From: Paracholeplasma manati
GTDB lineage: Bacteria > Bacillota_I > Bacilli_A > Acholeplasmatales > UBA5453
Direction: 5' to 3'
DNA: 64,000 nucleotides
Assembly (NCBI RefSeq): GCF_025742995.1
Contig: NZ_JAOVQM010000001.1
Span: 124,001-188,000 of the forward strand
The notes below the pieces were generated by a model. The model saw only the letters and a list, made by a program, of their open reading frames with translations, did not search any database and was not told where the DNA came from. The number at the start of each line of letters is the position of its first letter. Position 1 is the first letter of the stretch. The translations under genes and the position numbers were made by a program. This document shows, one piece after another, positions 15,892 through 24,616 of the stretch.

Positions 15892-17343
15892 CCTTTACAG
15901 AATGACCTATGATATATACCTCTTAACGATTTAACTCGTCTTATTTAAAGCGACTACACACCAAATAGGTATGTACGCTTAGGTGTGTTCACACCTTTAT
16001 TCCCTATCCATATGGCATCGGGATTACCTTTTCGAATCATATTTAATGAGGCATTTTGGTCCGCGTTAATCAAAGTGCCTTTTAGACTCTTATATAAACC
16101 TCTTTTGATTCTAACACCAGAAAAATCTCCTTTAACGAAATCATCATGGTCTAGATATGAAGCTTTTGAAGTGTACGCTTCATTAATCACTTTGGTTTCA
16201 ATACCTATTTGTTCTGCTAGATAGACGATTCGATCTCTAAGTCTCGCGATTGGAATACTCTTTGTCCATTGATTATAGGTATCAGATAGTCTTTCATCTT
16301 TGAAGGTATCATTATAACCAATGATAATCTGTTTTACTTTGTTTTCTATTGCGTGATTGATAATGAGTTTAGCTGCTTTATAGATTCCATAATCCATTTG
16401 ATGGTTACGTTTATCCATCAGATGGATCATTTGTTTCGTTAAGACATTTTGGTTCGGTCTAATGCTCGCTAGTTTCGCGATTCTTTTATGATAAAACTGA
16501 TTCATACTCTTTAATCGTTTTCCATCTAATAATAAGTGCTCATTATTCGTGACTGAACAAAAGGCTAGGTTGTTATACCCAAAATCAATCCCCATAGTTT
16601 CTGTATGACCTTCGAATGGATTAACAGATTCCTTATCTAGATAGACATAAATCACTTCAATGTATTTGCCATCATAGTAGGACTTGATGGTGATTTCTTT
16701 GATTTCTTTGTTTTGGATACATTCTGGTGTTTGGATGTCTAGAGATAAAGCGTCTGCTTCATTTAACTCATATGTATGTTTATGAATCTGTTTTGAATCC
16801 TTTTCTAGTTCTTTCGATACTTTCTTAATGAAGTTACTTCTGGGTAATGTATAGATTTCATTATTAGGTTTATAGACCATTCTGTCGTAGATGGGATAAT
16901 AGGTATCTTTCTTTAAGTATCTAGGGAGTCTAATGGTTTGTTTAACCTTAGACTTCAAAGATACAAAGAATCCTTTCATCGCTTCATCGACCTTACGAAT
17001 GACCATTTGACCTTGAGTCGTACTTAAGTAACGATAATGTTCACTATCTTTCAGTAATTGGTAATTATCGTTATAGGATAAATACCCATTGGTTTTGATA
17101 AAATGTTGTCTTACATTATAGAGCGCTTGATTATAAAGACTTCTTGAAGCACGCATTAAAGATAATAAAAACTGATGTTGATTTGGATTAAGATAGAGTC
17201 TTGTTTTTAGGGCTTTATAAGGCATTATTGATGTCCTCCTTTCCTACTTAAATTATACCATAAACAGTCGATAAAATATATATTTTATACGTATATTTAA
17301 TTATATATAAAGTAGTGAAAGAGGGTGTTTTAAACGGGGTATT
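15892..17343 (-). mobile_element. Second TnpB-only element (IS200/IS605 superfamily), boundaries approximate
   Basis: A tnpB gene flanked by short AT-rich ends between two fragments that look like one split gene. The right side contains an ACGA/TCGT hairpin near 15925-15940 and on the minus strand a TTCAC near 15872-15885 like that at the end of the first element. The left side lies within 17230-17345. No TnpA is present. Boundaries are inferred from where the flanking reading frames break off. Confidence 0.6.
15954..17225 (-). CDS. tnpB: TnpB-family protein with relocated RuvC-II glutamate and no zinc ribbon
   Basis: 423 residues, a different lineage from the TnpB at 3.3 kb. RuvC-I Asp214 is present in GIDFGYNN and RuvC-III Asp389 in LINADQNASLN. 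At RuvC-II the usual glutamate is replaced: the strand reads QIIIGYND with Gly303. A glutamate is found later at 349 in NEAYTSKAS, the place used by a TnpB subgroup with a rearranged active site. The zinc-ribbon cysteines are also absent (TSKASYLDHDD instead of a CxxC). This combination is known in that subgroup, so the protein may still be a nuclease, but activity is uncertain. Start ATG at 17225 follows GGAGGACATCAAT. Confidence 0.88.
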   Translation of the reverse strand: MPYKALKTRLYLNPNQHQFLLSLMRASRSLYNQALYNVRQHFIKTNGYLSYNDNYQLLKDSEHYRYLSTTQGQMVIRKVDEAMKGFFVSLKSKVKQTIRLPRYLKKDTYYPIYDRMVYKPNNEIYTLPRSNFIKKVSKELEKDSKQIHKHTYELNEADALSLDIQTPECIQNKEIKEITIKSYYDGKYIEVIYVYLDKESVNPFEGHTETMGIDFGYNNLAFCSVTNNEHLLLDGKRLKSMNQFYHKRIAKLASIRPNQNVLTKQMIHLMDKRNHQMDYGIYKAAKLIINHAIENKVKQIIIGYNDTFKDERLSDTYNQWTKSIPIARLRDRIVYLAEQIGIETKVINEAYTSKASYLDHDDFVKGDFSGVRIKRGLYKSLKGTLINADQNASLNMIRKGNPDAIWIGNKGVNTPKRTYLFGV

Positions 17344-17673
17344 CTAGGATATTATATAAAAGTCACAAATGATTGTTGGAGGATCGAACAATAAAAGACG
17401 AACTTTCCTAATATATATATGTAGTCCTAGTAAATAAAAAATATTCGCACCAGGTAGAGGTAAAACTTCGGCTTTTACATCAATATCAAATGATATTTTG
17501 GACTCATATTCCATTTGTAAAGTACCTGGTTCTTTTACCTCATAAATATTATCATGTGAAGTAATCTTCTGCCGATTGGAAATCATTCTTTCAACAAGGA
17601 CTGTACCGAAAAACAAAAAAAGGGGAAAATATATGATGGATAATACGCGTAATATAACCGTGGACTGTTTCAT
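17344..17673 (-). pseudogene. 5' part of a membrane-protein gene interrupted by the second TnpB element
   Basis: About 109 codons with an N-terminal membrane helix (RVLSIIYFPLFLFFGTVLVE) and a beta-rich continuation that runs straight into a stop at the left edge of the TnpB element. Matched with the 15334-15891 fragment it would give a protein of roughly 290 residues with one N-terminal and three C-terminal helices. Own ATG and RBS (AAAAGGGG) are intact, so a truncated product is possible. Confidence 0.55.
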
Positions 17674-17742
17674 GTTATACCCCTTTTTGTGACTTATTAA
17701 TTTTTATTATATCAATATTAATTATTTTTTTATACTTTTTAT

Positions 17743-18423
17743 CTACTCAATAAAGGATTTTAGGTATGCATAAAAACCATTCATAAGCAATTCTTTTTCT
17801 TCATTTGTCGTTAGGTTGGTTTCCTTAATGTTGGTATCGGACTCTTTTTCATATTGACGTAGTTCTGATCTAGTTTTGATGGTGAAAAACCAATCACTTT
17901 GATCATCTTTTAGATCTTGAATAAATCGTTTTAGTTCAGCTAATTCAAATTTGACTGGTGCAGTTGAAGATACTGAAAAACCCAAACCTTGTGCCTCACC
18001 ATAGATAAATCTAGTGGTATTTTCAGGTTTATTATGCATAAAATAACCGTCTTCAATCGTAGATGTTATGGGTTCAAAACCAATGATTTTGTATCCTTGA
18101 TATGTGAGCATACCCTCGTCACCATCGTGGTATTTAAGCCAATCTTTTTTCTTAAGTCTAAATGTGAGTTTCTTGTTTTGTTTGGTTCTGAATTGGATAT
18201 AATATCCTTTTTGTTCATAACCACCTGCACTATCTACTGAACCGGATGTGAAATTTTGATTCATCACTTTGGATTCTGTATAAGCACTACCCACTTTGAC
18301 TTGAACACGTTCCACTGGCGCATTCTTTTGTTTTTTCTGATTGCTTTGCATGACAAAAAAGCCAACAAAAACTGCAATTAAACCAATGAATACAAACACC
18401 ACTGCTGCAACTACAAATCCCAT
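17743..18423 (-). CDS. DUF2500-like membrane-anchored protein
   Basis: 226 residues. One N-terminal membrane helix (FVVAAVVFVFIGLIAVFVGFF) is followed by a domain with ERVQVKV near the start, YYIQFRTKQNKKLTFRLKKKDW in the middle and HDGDEGMLTYQGYKIIGFE at its end, the pattern of DUF2500 proteins. The C-terminal 100 residues (from about 125) are extra and not recognised. Topology suggests the soluble part lies in the cytoplasm or outside; it cannot be decided here. It is a stand-alone gene, divergent from the lipoprotein at 18.6 kb. Confidence 0.7.
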   Translation of the reverse strand: MGFVVAAVVFVFIGLIAVFVGFFVMQSNQKKQKNAPVERVQVKVGSAYTESKVMNQNFTSGSVDSAGGYEQKGYYIQFRTKQNKKLTFRLKKKDWLKYHDGDEGMLTYQGYKIIGFEPITSTIEDGYFMHNKPENTTRFIYGEAQGLGFSVSSTAPVKFELAELKRFIQDLKDDQSDWFFTIKTRSELRQYEKESDTNIKETNLTTNEEKELLMNGFYAYLKSFIE

Positions 18424-18497
18424 GACTACACCTCCATTTTTGTGTCATTTTATAACTTTTTACGCGAAATGACTGAAAAAATCATTTTGCATATGCT

Positions 18498-18526
18498 TTG
18501 ACAACGTGATATGCTAACAGTATAAA
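18498..18526 (+). promoter_or_regulatory. Sigma-A promoter of the small lipoprotein gene
   Basis: TTGACA (18498-18503), 17-bp spacer, TATAAA (18521-18526), 40 bp upstream of the lipoprotein start. Confidence 0.75.
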
Positions 18527-18568
18527 AGACATTTATGACATGTCGAACCATACAAGAGGGAGCGTATG

Positions 18569-18979
18569 ATGAAGAAACTATTGGCATTACTGGTAGTATT
18601 ATTCGGGCTCGTTGCGTTGGTCGGTTGTGCCGGTGGCGGTACAACAACCAATCAAGCTAACGATGTCATTGACACTTTGGAAGAGGACGGTTATGTCCTT
18701 GAAACACGTGATGAGGATTCGCGAGAATACTATCAGGCCAACATGGTAAATACCAAATATGGCTTAGATGTCGATGTTACCGAATTATACGTTGGGTATG
18801 TTAATGGTAACGAGCGCTGGGTTGAAATCGTTGTTTTAAAGAACAGCACCCAAGCGACCGAATTCTACGATGAATTGATGTTAGAAGCGACTTCTGGTCG
18901 ATTTGTGGTTAAACTTGAAAGTGTGGTTATCATTACTTTCTCAGAAGCAACTGCAAACCTTTTTACAAGTAAATCTTAA
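18569..18979 (+). CDS. Small secreted lipoprotein of unknown function
   Basis: About 136 residues with a lipoprotein signal: KK start, a leucine/valine-rich core and the lipobox LVGC followed by a Gly/Thr linker. The mature part is about 115 residues, acidic, with a short alpha-beta pattern (NDVIDTLEEDGYVLETRD, WVEIVVLKNSTQATEFYDELM). I do not recognise the family. The second of two adjacent ATGs is preferred because GAGGGAG is then 8 nt upstream; the first ATG (18566) adds one Met. It is one of only two plus-strand genes and has its own promoter and terminator. Confidence 0.8.
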   Translation: MKKLLALLVVLFGLVALVGCAGGGTTTNQANDVIDTLEEDGYVLETRDEDSREYYQANMVNTKYGLDVDVTELYVGYVNGNERWVEIVVLKNSTQATEFYDELMLEATSGRFVVKLESVVIITFSEATANLFTSKS

Positions 18980-18994
18980 TTATCCATGTATCCC

Positions 18995-19017
18995 AAACCT
19001 CCGAAAGGGGGTTTTTT
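18995..19017 (+). terminator. Intrinsic terminator after the lipoprotein gene
   Basis: AACCTCC / GGGGGTT around a GAAA tetraloop, then TTTTTT. Confidence 0.8.
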
Positions 19018-19120
19018 CTTTCCTAAGGATATTTTAATTGTTCGGTGATTCAACACCATTATGGATGGATTTTTACGTTTATTTCACTTTCATTATATCT
19101 ATAAATTATGATTTCTGCTT

Positions 19121-19154
19121 GAAAAAAATAAAAACCACAGCGGTTACTGTGGTT
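19121..19154 (-). terminator. Intrinsic terminator after the 105-residue protein gene
   Basis: Minus-strand stem AACCACAG / CTGTGGTT with TAACCG loop, then TTTATTTTTTT. Confidence 0.8.
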
Positions 19155-19470
19155 ATGTGTTGGATTTTGGATGCACAATTTCGATGACACACAAACTGTC
19201 ATCGAGTGTTTTAAAATACAAGTTTTTCTCCAATTCTAATTGTTGATACACTTGTTCTATGGTACTAAAATCATACAACACATGTGCCTCTACAGGCATA
19301 AATGTTGGATTTTGTTTTAACTCATAAGAAACCAATAATTGATGTGTTTCCAATATATTTTGAACTTTTGGTGTGTCTTTTTTGACCAACGCGTAAAATT
19401 TATGGTTGATTTCAACCAAACTGAGAAATCCTTCTTTGTCTTCAAAACTAAATTTAATGACTTTTTTCAT
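19153..19470 (-). CDS. Uncharacterised 105-residue protein
   Basis: A small soluble protein without signal or membrane helix. Strands near the N-terminus (VIKFSFEDKEGFLSLVEINHKFYALVKK) and the segment QLLVSYELKQNPTFMPVEAHVLYD recall small split-barrel (pyridoxamine-oxidase-like) proteins, but no flavin motif can be named with confidence. ATG preceded by GAAAGAAGG. It has its own terminator and no clear partners. Confidence 0.6.
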   Translation of the reverse strand: MKKVIKFSFEDKEGFLSLVEINHKFYALVKKDTPKVQNILETHQLLVSYELKQNPTFMPVEAHVLYDFSTIEQVYQQLELEKNLYFKTLDDSLCVIEIVHPKSNT

Positions 19471-19550
19471 ATGATAGATACCTTCTTTCGTACAAAACCT
19501 ATTGTATCATGGTTCATGATTTAGAGGTATTCATGATGCATAAAAACCTT

Positions 19551-20171
19551 TTATTTAGCCAGATTTTTGGACTTTATCCCTGCGTTTAGTAACGCAATCA
19601 TCTCAGATATTCGCTTCTGTTTGGTCGCTTCAGTCTTCGCTGAGAAAACATACCTTGCCCAGTCCTTTTGATAACCAGGTGTCAAAGATACATAAAAGGA
19701 AAGACATTGTTCGTTAGTTAAGAGGGTCTTGATGTCCGGAATGTATTTTGCATAATCATCGACACGCATCGAGGTCGAACTTCTAGCCTTCATCTTTGTA
19801 TCGTTCTTAATGCCCAATAAGGTGTAGTTTTCATCGAAGGCATTCATTCGATTGAATCGCATTTGAGTACCTTCAATATAACCTGTATCCATATCTACTT
19901 TTAAGAAAGGAAAAATATGATCTCGATGAATACCAGCCATACCTATATTATTCTTCATTTTAGGATAACATAGATACAACATCCCTTCCGGTTGAAGCCT
20001 TGTTTTCGCAAAATCAATTTCGTCTTTCATCGCTTCAAGGGTGTAAACAAATGATAAAATCGCGTCATAAGGGGGTGTATCTTTGTATTCAAATGGTTTG
20101 AATAGTGACTCGTGTGAATCAGGCACATTTCTAACAAGCACTTCTTTTTGAGCGAAAAGTTTATCTAACAT
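19551..20171 (-). CDS. DUF3052-like / YdeI-family two-part protein
   Basis: 206 residues. The N-terminal 115 residues resemble the small DUF3052-type fold (YDAILSFVYTLEAMKDEIDFAKTRLQPEGMLYLCYPK). The C-terminal 80 residues match the YdeI/OmpD-associated pattern: LSFYVSLTPGYQKDWARYVFSAKTEATKQKRISEM, where the YxxDWARYxxSAKxxxTxxKRI signature is typical. YdeI proteins have been linked to peptide-antibiotic resistance in Bacillus and Salmonella, but the biochemical role is unknown. Cytoplasmic; short spacing to the next gene upstream suggests independent expression. Confidence 0.65.
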   Translation of the reverse strand: MLDKLFAQKEVLVRNVPDSHESLFKPFEYKDTPPYDAILSFVYTLEAMKDEIDFAKTRLQPEGMLYLCYPKMKNNIGMAGIHRDHIFPFLKVDMDTGYIEGTQMRFNRMNAFDENYTLLGIKNDTKMKARSSTSMRVDDYAKYIPDIKTLLTNEQCLSFYVSLTPGYQKDWARYVFSAKTEATKQKRISEMIALLNAGIKSKNLAK

Positions 20172-20237
20172 TGTATCGCCTACCTTTGTTTCAATTATAC
20201 ATGATGTCCGATTTATCCAAGTGATTCGTGCTTTGAG

Positions 20238-21215
20238 TCATTGTTTGAAAGATACCTCATCTAATGATATGACAAACCGACACAATGGATCTCCATTGAG
20301 TGGCGTTTCGATACAAGTGATGTCCAGAGTACGGTTAAACAATACTTCAAATGGAAATTTGGTAAATCCCCCACTACAATCACACCAGGTTGGTGAAATA
20401 GCTAGATGTTGATCTAAAAATATGGATTTTACAAACGGACAATGACAAGCATGGTATTTTTGTTCTTCTTTTGTTTTCGCATTTAGATAGGCTTTTGTAT
20501 CATACGGTATTTTCGTAATGAATAGTTGATTATCTTTTCTCACTGCCGACAAAATTTCTGGATTATTTCGAACGAATTCAATCACTTCAGGGTTGATTTC
20601 TTGTTCAAACCAAACACGATTTTCTCGATAATGTTGTTCTAGTTCAGCCACTTTACGTTGATGTAAATCACTTAGATAATCATCGAGTGTGTTGGCCGCT
20701 TCATAATACACCTGTTCAGACAGAAAGGCTTCTTTCGGTATTTGATGGTGATTATCTGAAAGTGTTCTTTTCATTTCATCTTTAGATAAATGTGTTTCAA
20801 AAACCGTCAATAAGTGCTTTGTGTATACCGGCATTTCGTTTAAGGGTGTACCTAATGGTGGAATCGTGATTTCTGCTTTGATGGCACTGGCACGATCTTT
20901 ACCCACAACCTTTTCCAACTTGTCTAATATGCTCTCCATGACACCTAAACTACCGGTATATTTGGTCAGATGTATGAATAAATCATGATTCGATGTTGCC
21001 TTATAATAACGCATCAAAATAACGATGTTAGGGATCGTATTCAAGTTTTTTTCGACCATATAAGCGATGATGTCATCTAATTGAGATGGGTTAATTTCTT
21101 CCAACACCCATGAGAACTGTGTTTCTAAGTCTAATATAAAGCCTGCATCTTTTTGGTATTGTTCCTGCGATATGTGGTTTTTATCATAGAATGCTTGAAA
21201 TACTGACTGTTTCAT
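20238..21215 (-). CDS. Uncharacterised cysteine-rich protein (DUF6144-like)
   Basis: About 325 residues from the ATG at 21213-21215 (GGTGAT upstream; an earlier in-frame ATG at 21248 has none). The N-terminal 230 residues are helical. The C-terminal part holds a cysteine cluster YHACHCPFVK and PTWCDCSGGF, then LDITCIETPLNGDPLCRFVI, reminiscent of 4-vinyl-reductase/L-2-amino-thiazoline hydrolase-like domains that bind small molecules or metal. The CxC pairs look like a metal site. Not a confident family assignment; no enzymatic role is claimed. Confidence 0.65.
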   Translation of the reverse strand: MKQSVFQAFYDKNHISQEQYQKDAGFILDLETQFSWVLEEINPSQLDDIIAYMVEKNLNTIPNIVILMRYYKATSNHDLFIHLTKYTGSLGVMESILDKLEKVVGKDRASAIKAEITIPPLGTPLNEMPVYTKHLLTVFETHLSKDEMKRTLSDNHHQIPKEAFLSEQVYYEAANTLDDYLSDLHQRKVAELEQHYRENRVWFEQEINPEVIEFVRNNPEILSAVRKDNQLFITKIPYDTKAYLNAKTKEEQKYHACHCPFVKSIFLDQHLAISPTWCDCSGGFTKFPFEVLFNRTLDITCIETPLNGDPLCRFVISLDEVSFKQ

Positions 21216-21261
21216 ATCATCACCTACCTTACTGTTAGTATAAATCATAATTTGTAAAAAT

Positions 21262-21298
21262 GCATAAAAAGAAAAAGAACTGGAGTGACCAGTTCTTT
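21262..21298 (-). terminator. Intrinsic terminator after the LacI gene
   Basis: Perfect 10-bp stem AAAGAACTGG / CCAGTTCTTT, 5-nt loop, then TTCTTTTT on the minus strand. It ends the glycan locus. Confidence 0.85.
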
Positions 21299-21311
21299 AA
21301 AAATCCTAAAA

Positions 21312-22316
21312 TTACTTTCGAGTGGTTGTGCTTTCTCTAACAACCAATTGTGTATCGACAATAATCGGTTCTTTTTTACGATCATCGGTGTTGAGCATAT
21401 GGATCATCAAATCCCAGGCTTTCTTTCCGATACCTTCATAATCTTGAGCAATGGTGGTTAGTCGTGGTGTCGCGATTTCACACACACTTAAATTATCAAA
21501 ACCAACAACAGATACATCGTCAGGAATCTTGTACCCTCGTTTTTGTAAAAGGGTAATGGTACCCATCGCCATGAGGTCTGAGGCACATACCACCGCGTCT
21601 GGTAAACCAAACTCAGTCAGTAAGTATTTCATGGTTTGATAACCTTCGGAGAATGTATAAGATTCATTCGATTGTTTTGCATTGTATATCGGCTTTAATT
21701 TGTGTGCCTTTATGAAATCCAAATATCCATTTAAGCGTTGTTGTCCAATTAAGTTGGTATAACTACCATTGACATACGCAATTTTACGGTGTCCTAAATC
21801 ATATAAGTGTTGGCAGCTTTTTTGGATGCCTGCATAGGAGTCCGAATAGATCGTATTTAAGCCTGAGTGTAATGGGTCAAGGGTAATGACTGCCATACTG
21901 CTTTGTGTGAGTTTGTTGATGGCTTCAATCGGTGCACTACCGATGGAAACAATGAGCACCCCGTCCACGTTTTTGGATTGACAGTGTCTAAAGTAATCAA
22001 TATTCTTCTCATTGTTATTGGATAACAATAAAATATCATAACCATTGAGTTGGGCATTTCTTCTGAATTCTTCTAAAACCGCGGAGAAAAACAGGTTACG
22101 TAATCCGAATTCAACTTCATAAACCACACCAATCGTATTGGCGCGTTTATTCACCAAACTTTGGGCGTTGGCGTTCGGGGTGTAACCGAGTTCGTCAGCG
22201 ATTTGACGAATGCGATCTTTGGTCTTTTGAGAGATTGCTTTATGACCGCTTAAAGCTTTTGAAACAGTGGATACAGACACATTGGCTTGGTCAGCTATTT
22301 TTTCTAATGTGATCAT
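21312..22316 (-). CDS. LacI/GalR-family transcriptional repressor of the glycan locus
   Basis: 334 residues. The N-terminal HTH and hinge (LEKIADQANVSVSTVSKALSGHKAISQKT, then GYTPNANAQSLVNKRANTIGVV) is standard, followed by a periplasmic-binding-protein-like effector domain with VDGVLIVSIG, DAVVCASDLMAMG and SVVGFDNLSVCEIATPRLTTI. It follows the last permease of the transport operon with a 200-bp gap holding a large inverted repeat, and may also have its own promoter (TATAAT at 22349-22354). The three CAAACGTTTG-type sites upstream of the operon are the natural LacI operators, so it most likely represses the transporters until a glycan-derived sugar binds. Direct binding is inference. Confidence 0.93.
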   Translation of the reverse strand: MITLEKIADQANVSVSTVSKALSGHKAISQKTKDRIRQIADELGYTPNANAQSLVNKRANTIGVVYEVEFGLRNLFFSAVLEEFRRNAQLNGYDILLLSNNNEKNIDYFRHCQSKNVDGVLIVSIGSAPIEAINKLTQSSMAVITLDPLHSGLNTIYSDSYAGIQKSCQHLYDLGHRKIAYVNGSYTNLIGQQRLNGYLDFIKAHKLKPIYNAKQSNESYTFSEGYQTMKYLLTEFGLPDAVVCASDLMAMGTITLLQKRGYKIPDDVSVVGFDNLSVCEIATPRLTTIAQDYEGIGKKAWDLMIHMLNTDDRKKEPIIVDTQLVVRESTTTRK

Positions 22317-22405
22317 TCGTTAACATCGCCACCTTTCACTTTATTTATATTATATAATAACTGTAAAACCCTGTATATAGATTTATGATTAGCGTTGATC
22401 ATCGA

Positions 22406-22485
22406 CCGTTACACTTAGTAACCTAAGTTGTTTATGTAAACATTAGAGAGGAAGTCTAGCTAGGTTACTAATGGATGGGTAACGG
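22406..22485 (-). repeat. Two-step inverted repeat between the last permease gene and lacI
   Basis: Outer arms CCGTTAC (22406-22412) / GTAACGG (22479-22485) and inner arms TTAGTAACCTA (22415-22425) / TAGGTTACTAA (22461-22471). The loop holds a further palindrome TGTTTATGTAAACA (22429-22442). There is no U tract, so it is not a classical terminator. It may moderate read-through into lacI, stabilise mRNA or bind a protein. Confidence 0.75.
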
Positions 22486-22517
22486 GTTCTAATATAAAGC
22501 CAATCATGATACGTGTG

Positions 22518-23618
22518 TTATTCACCGGTGATACCGGTACGTTCAATGCCTTCAATAAATTTCTTTTGTGCAAACATATAGATGATGAGCAACGGTAAAA
22601 TTGAGAGGAATGTTGCTGCTGTTTTATACCCTTCATTGAGGAGCGCTTCACTCATTTGACCCCCAACACCACCACCAGACATGCTGGCGAAATCCGAATC
22701 AAATAATGCCAGTCTAGAGATGATGAGTGGGTTACCTGTACTGAAATAGACTTGTGCTGAATAAGAATCATTCCAGTTCCAAATAAAGGCGAATAGAAAC
22801 ACCACTGTAACAATCGGAATCACCAATTTGACATAGATTTGATAAAAGACTTGAAGTGAGGTTGCCCCATCGATGCGAGCTGCTTCGTCTAAAGATCGTG
22901 GTATCATTTTAAAGAAATTAAAGAAAATCAAAACAAGGATTGCAGAATTGATGCCTTGTCCAAAAATCGCGAAGAAGATTTGTGGAATCAACGTATTGAA
23001 AATCAATCTGTTAAAGATATCCCCCAAAAAGTTACCAGCAAATAGACTGTCATAGACTGGTACCCAAAGGTTGTCTTGAATGAAGGATAATATCTGCATT
23101 CTTGGCATCGTAACCATCGGTAATGGAATTACAAATGTCACGATAACCATGAAGAACCAAAACTTTTTAAACTTGAAATTGAATCTTGCGAAAGCGAACC
23201 CAGTCATCGCAGAGACCACAGTTTGCACAAAGGCGAGTACCCCTACATTCCGTAAACTCTTAAATAGATTTCCTGGGTCTTTGAATGTCCCCATCAAACG
23301 TTCACCAACAGTTAAACCACTGGCTGTCCAGGATGGTGGGAAGATTTCTAAAACGAAGTTCGCGACTTTAAAGTTATTGAGGTTGAGGTGGTTTGGTATC
23401 CATGTAACTTCTGGGTCTACCAAATCTTCAAATGCCATGAATGACATCGATACCATCTTGATGAGCGGGTATAAAAAAACGTAACTCATACCAATCAACA
23501 AGATATAAATGATGAGTTTCTTAAGGATGCCCGAAGACTCACCTAAACCCAGAAAAACCTTCTTTAATTTGTGGGGGTTTAAATAGGATTTGATGTCCAA
23601 TCGTTTTATTTTTTCCAT
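22518..23618 (-). CDS. Carbohydrate ABC transporter permease (MalG type)
   Basis: 366 residues, six core helices plus a longer N-terminal cytoplasmic stretch. The EAA loop that docks on the ATPase reads MIPRSLDEAARIDGATSLQVFYQIYVKLVIPI, matching the CUT1 family (EAAxIDGA). The last residues GIERTGITGE, including GITGE/GAVKG-like end, are typical of MalG-type subunits. It overlaps the upstream permease gene by 13 bp and forms pair 2 of the locus. It imports oligosaccharides together with a solute-binding protein and a shared ATPase not encoded here. Confidence 0.93.
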   Translation of the reverse strand: MEKIKRLDIKSYLNPHKLKKVFLGLGESSGILKKLIIYILLIGMSYVFLYPLIKMVSMSFMAFEDLVDPEVTWIPNHLNLNNFKVANFVLEIFPPSWTASGLTVGERLMGTFKDPGNLFKSLRNVGVLAFVQTVVSAMTGFAFARFNFKFKKFWFFMVIVTFVIPLPMVTMPRMQILSFIQDNLWVPVYDSLFAGNFLGDIFNRLIFNTLIPQIFFAIFGQGINSAILVLIFFNFFKMIPRSLDEAARIDGATSLQVFYQIYVKLVIPIVTVVFLFAFIWNWNDSYSAQVYFSTGNPLIISRLALFDSDFASMSGGGVGGQMSEALLNEGYKTAATFLSILPLLIIYMFAQKKFIEGIERTGITGE

Positions 23619-24613
23619 GATTGGATACCTCTCTTCATAGATGCAAAGTGACGATCAATGAACTGCTTTACCGTTTCATCCTTACGTTGATTACGACGTA
23701 ATTTCGTAACTGATTTCGCTTGTTTTTCTTTCAATGTTTCAATCATTTTTTCATCGTTCTTTTCACGGAAAATGAGTAACACTACCCCAATCATTAAGAT
23801 GATGATTAAGGAGTACATCACAACAATCCCTGAGGCGAAACCAAGACGAACCAAGCGATTCTTCGTGATTTGGTCATTGACTACATATTGATAGATGGGG
23901 TTCATTTCGAACAACGCAATTTGAATGACGACGAATATCGAGACGATTAAAGCCGTTGGTTTCAAGTTTGGTAAGCTGATTTTCCACAGGATTTGCCATG
24001 GATTCGCGCCATCAATTTGAGCCGCTTCATATAAATTGGTGTTGATTCTTTGAAGACCATTTAAAAATAGCACTACAGGTATCCCTGTCAGCCATAGAAT
24101 GGTTGTAAAGTTGGAAAAGAGATTGATAATCACTTCACCAAAGAAGGGTGAAAAGCTCTCTACCATGCGAAATATCAATACTTTGGATACATCGAACATC
24201 CCGGTGGTATTGGCAGACTCTAACTGCTTCATGACCGGTCCAGATAGAATGACGACTGGGAAAAAGTAGATGACTCTAAAAATGCCTTTAAAACGTATCT
24301 TACTATTCAGTAAAATGGCTATAATAAGCGATATTACTAAGATGGATGGGATATAAGTAATCTCCATCATAATAAACCCAATAATCAATGGGGTAAAGCT
24401 GGTGTTCTCAACCAAAGCTTCGGTATAATTTTTAAATCCAATAAACGTGGTTTGTAAGCCATCAATATTAATCACTGCATCAAAAAATGATAAATAGAGT
24501 GTATTGATGATGGGATAACCGATGAGGAAAATAAACCCGATCAACCATGGACTTAAAAAGAGATAAGCCGCTAAATTTTCATTGACAGGTTTTCTTTTTT
24601 TTGTTGAAGCCAT
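23606..24613 (-). CDS. Carbohydrate ABC transporter permease (MalF/UgpA type)
   Basis: 335 residues, six helices beginning AAYLFLSPWLIGFIFLIGYP, with the EAA loop NLYEAAQIDGANPWQILWKISLPNLKPT. The C-terminal 55 residues form a basic cytoplasmic tail (KEKQAKSVTKLRRNQRKDE) that is longer than usual and of unknown role. The gene begins 4 bp after the DUF5696 gene and overlaps its partner permease by 13 bp. It makes up permease pair 2 of the locus. Confidence 0.93.
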   Translation of the reverse strand: MASTKKRKPVNENLAAYLFLSPWLIGFIFLIGYPIINTLYLSFFDAVINIDGLQTTFIGFKNYTEALVENTSFTPLIIGFIMMEITYIPSILVISLIIAILLNSKIRFKGIFRVIYFFPVVILSGPVMKQLESANTTGMFDVSKVLIFRMVESFSPFFGEVIINLFSNFTTILWLTGIPVVLFLNGLQRINTNLYEAAQIDGANPWQILWKISLPNLKPTALIVSIFVVIQIALFEMNPIYQYVVNDQITKNRLVRLGFASGIVVMYSLIIILMIGVVLLIFREKNDEKMIETLKEKQAKSVTKLRRNQRKDETVKQFIDRHFASMKRGIQSWKK

Positions 24614-24616
24614 GTT

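Noticed and set aside
23080-23484. 134-codon plus-strand frame opposite a permease gene
   Set aside because: Low-complexity, lysine-rich translation with no RBS; it is the shadow of the MalG-type permease.
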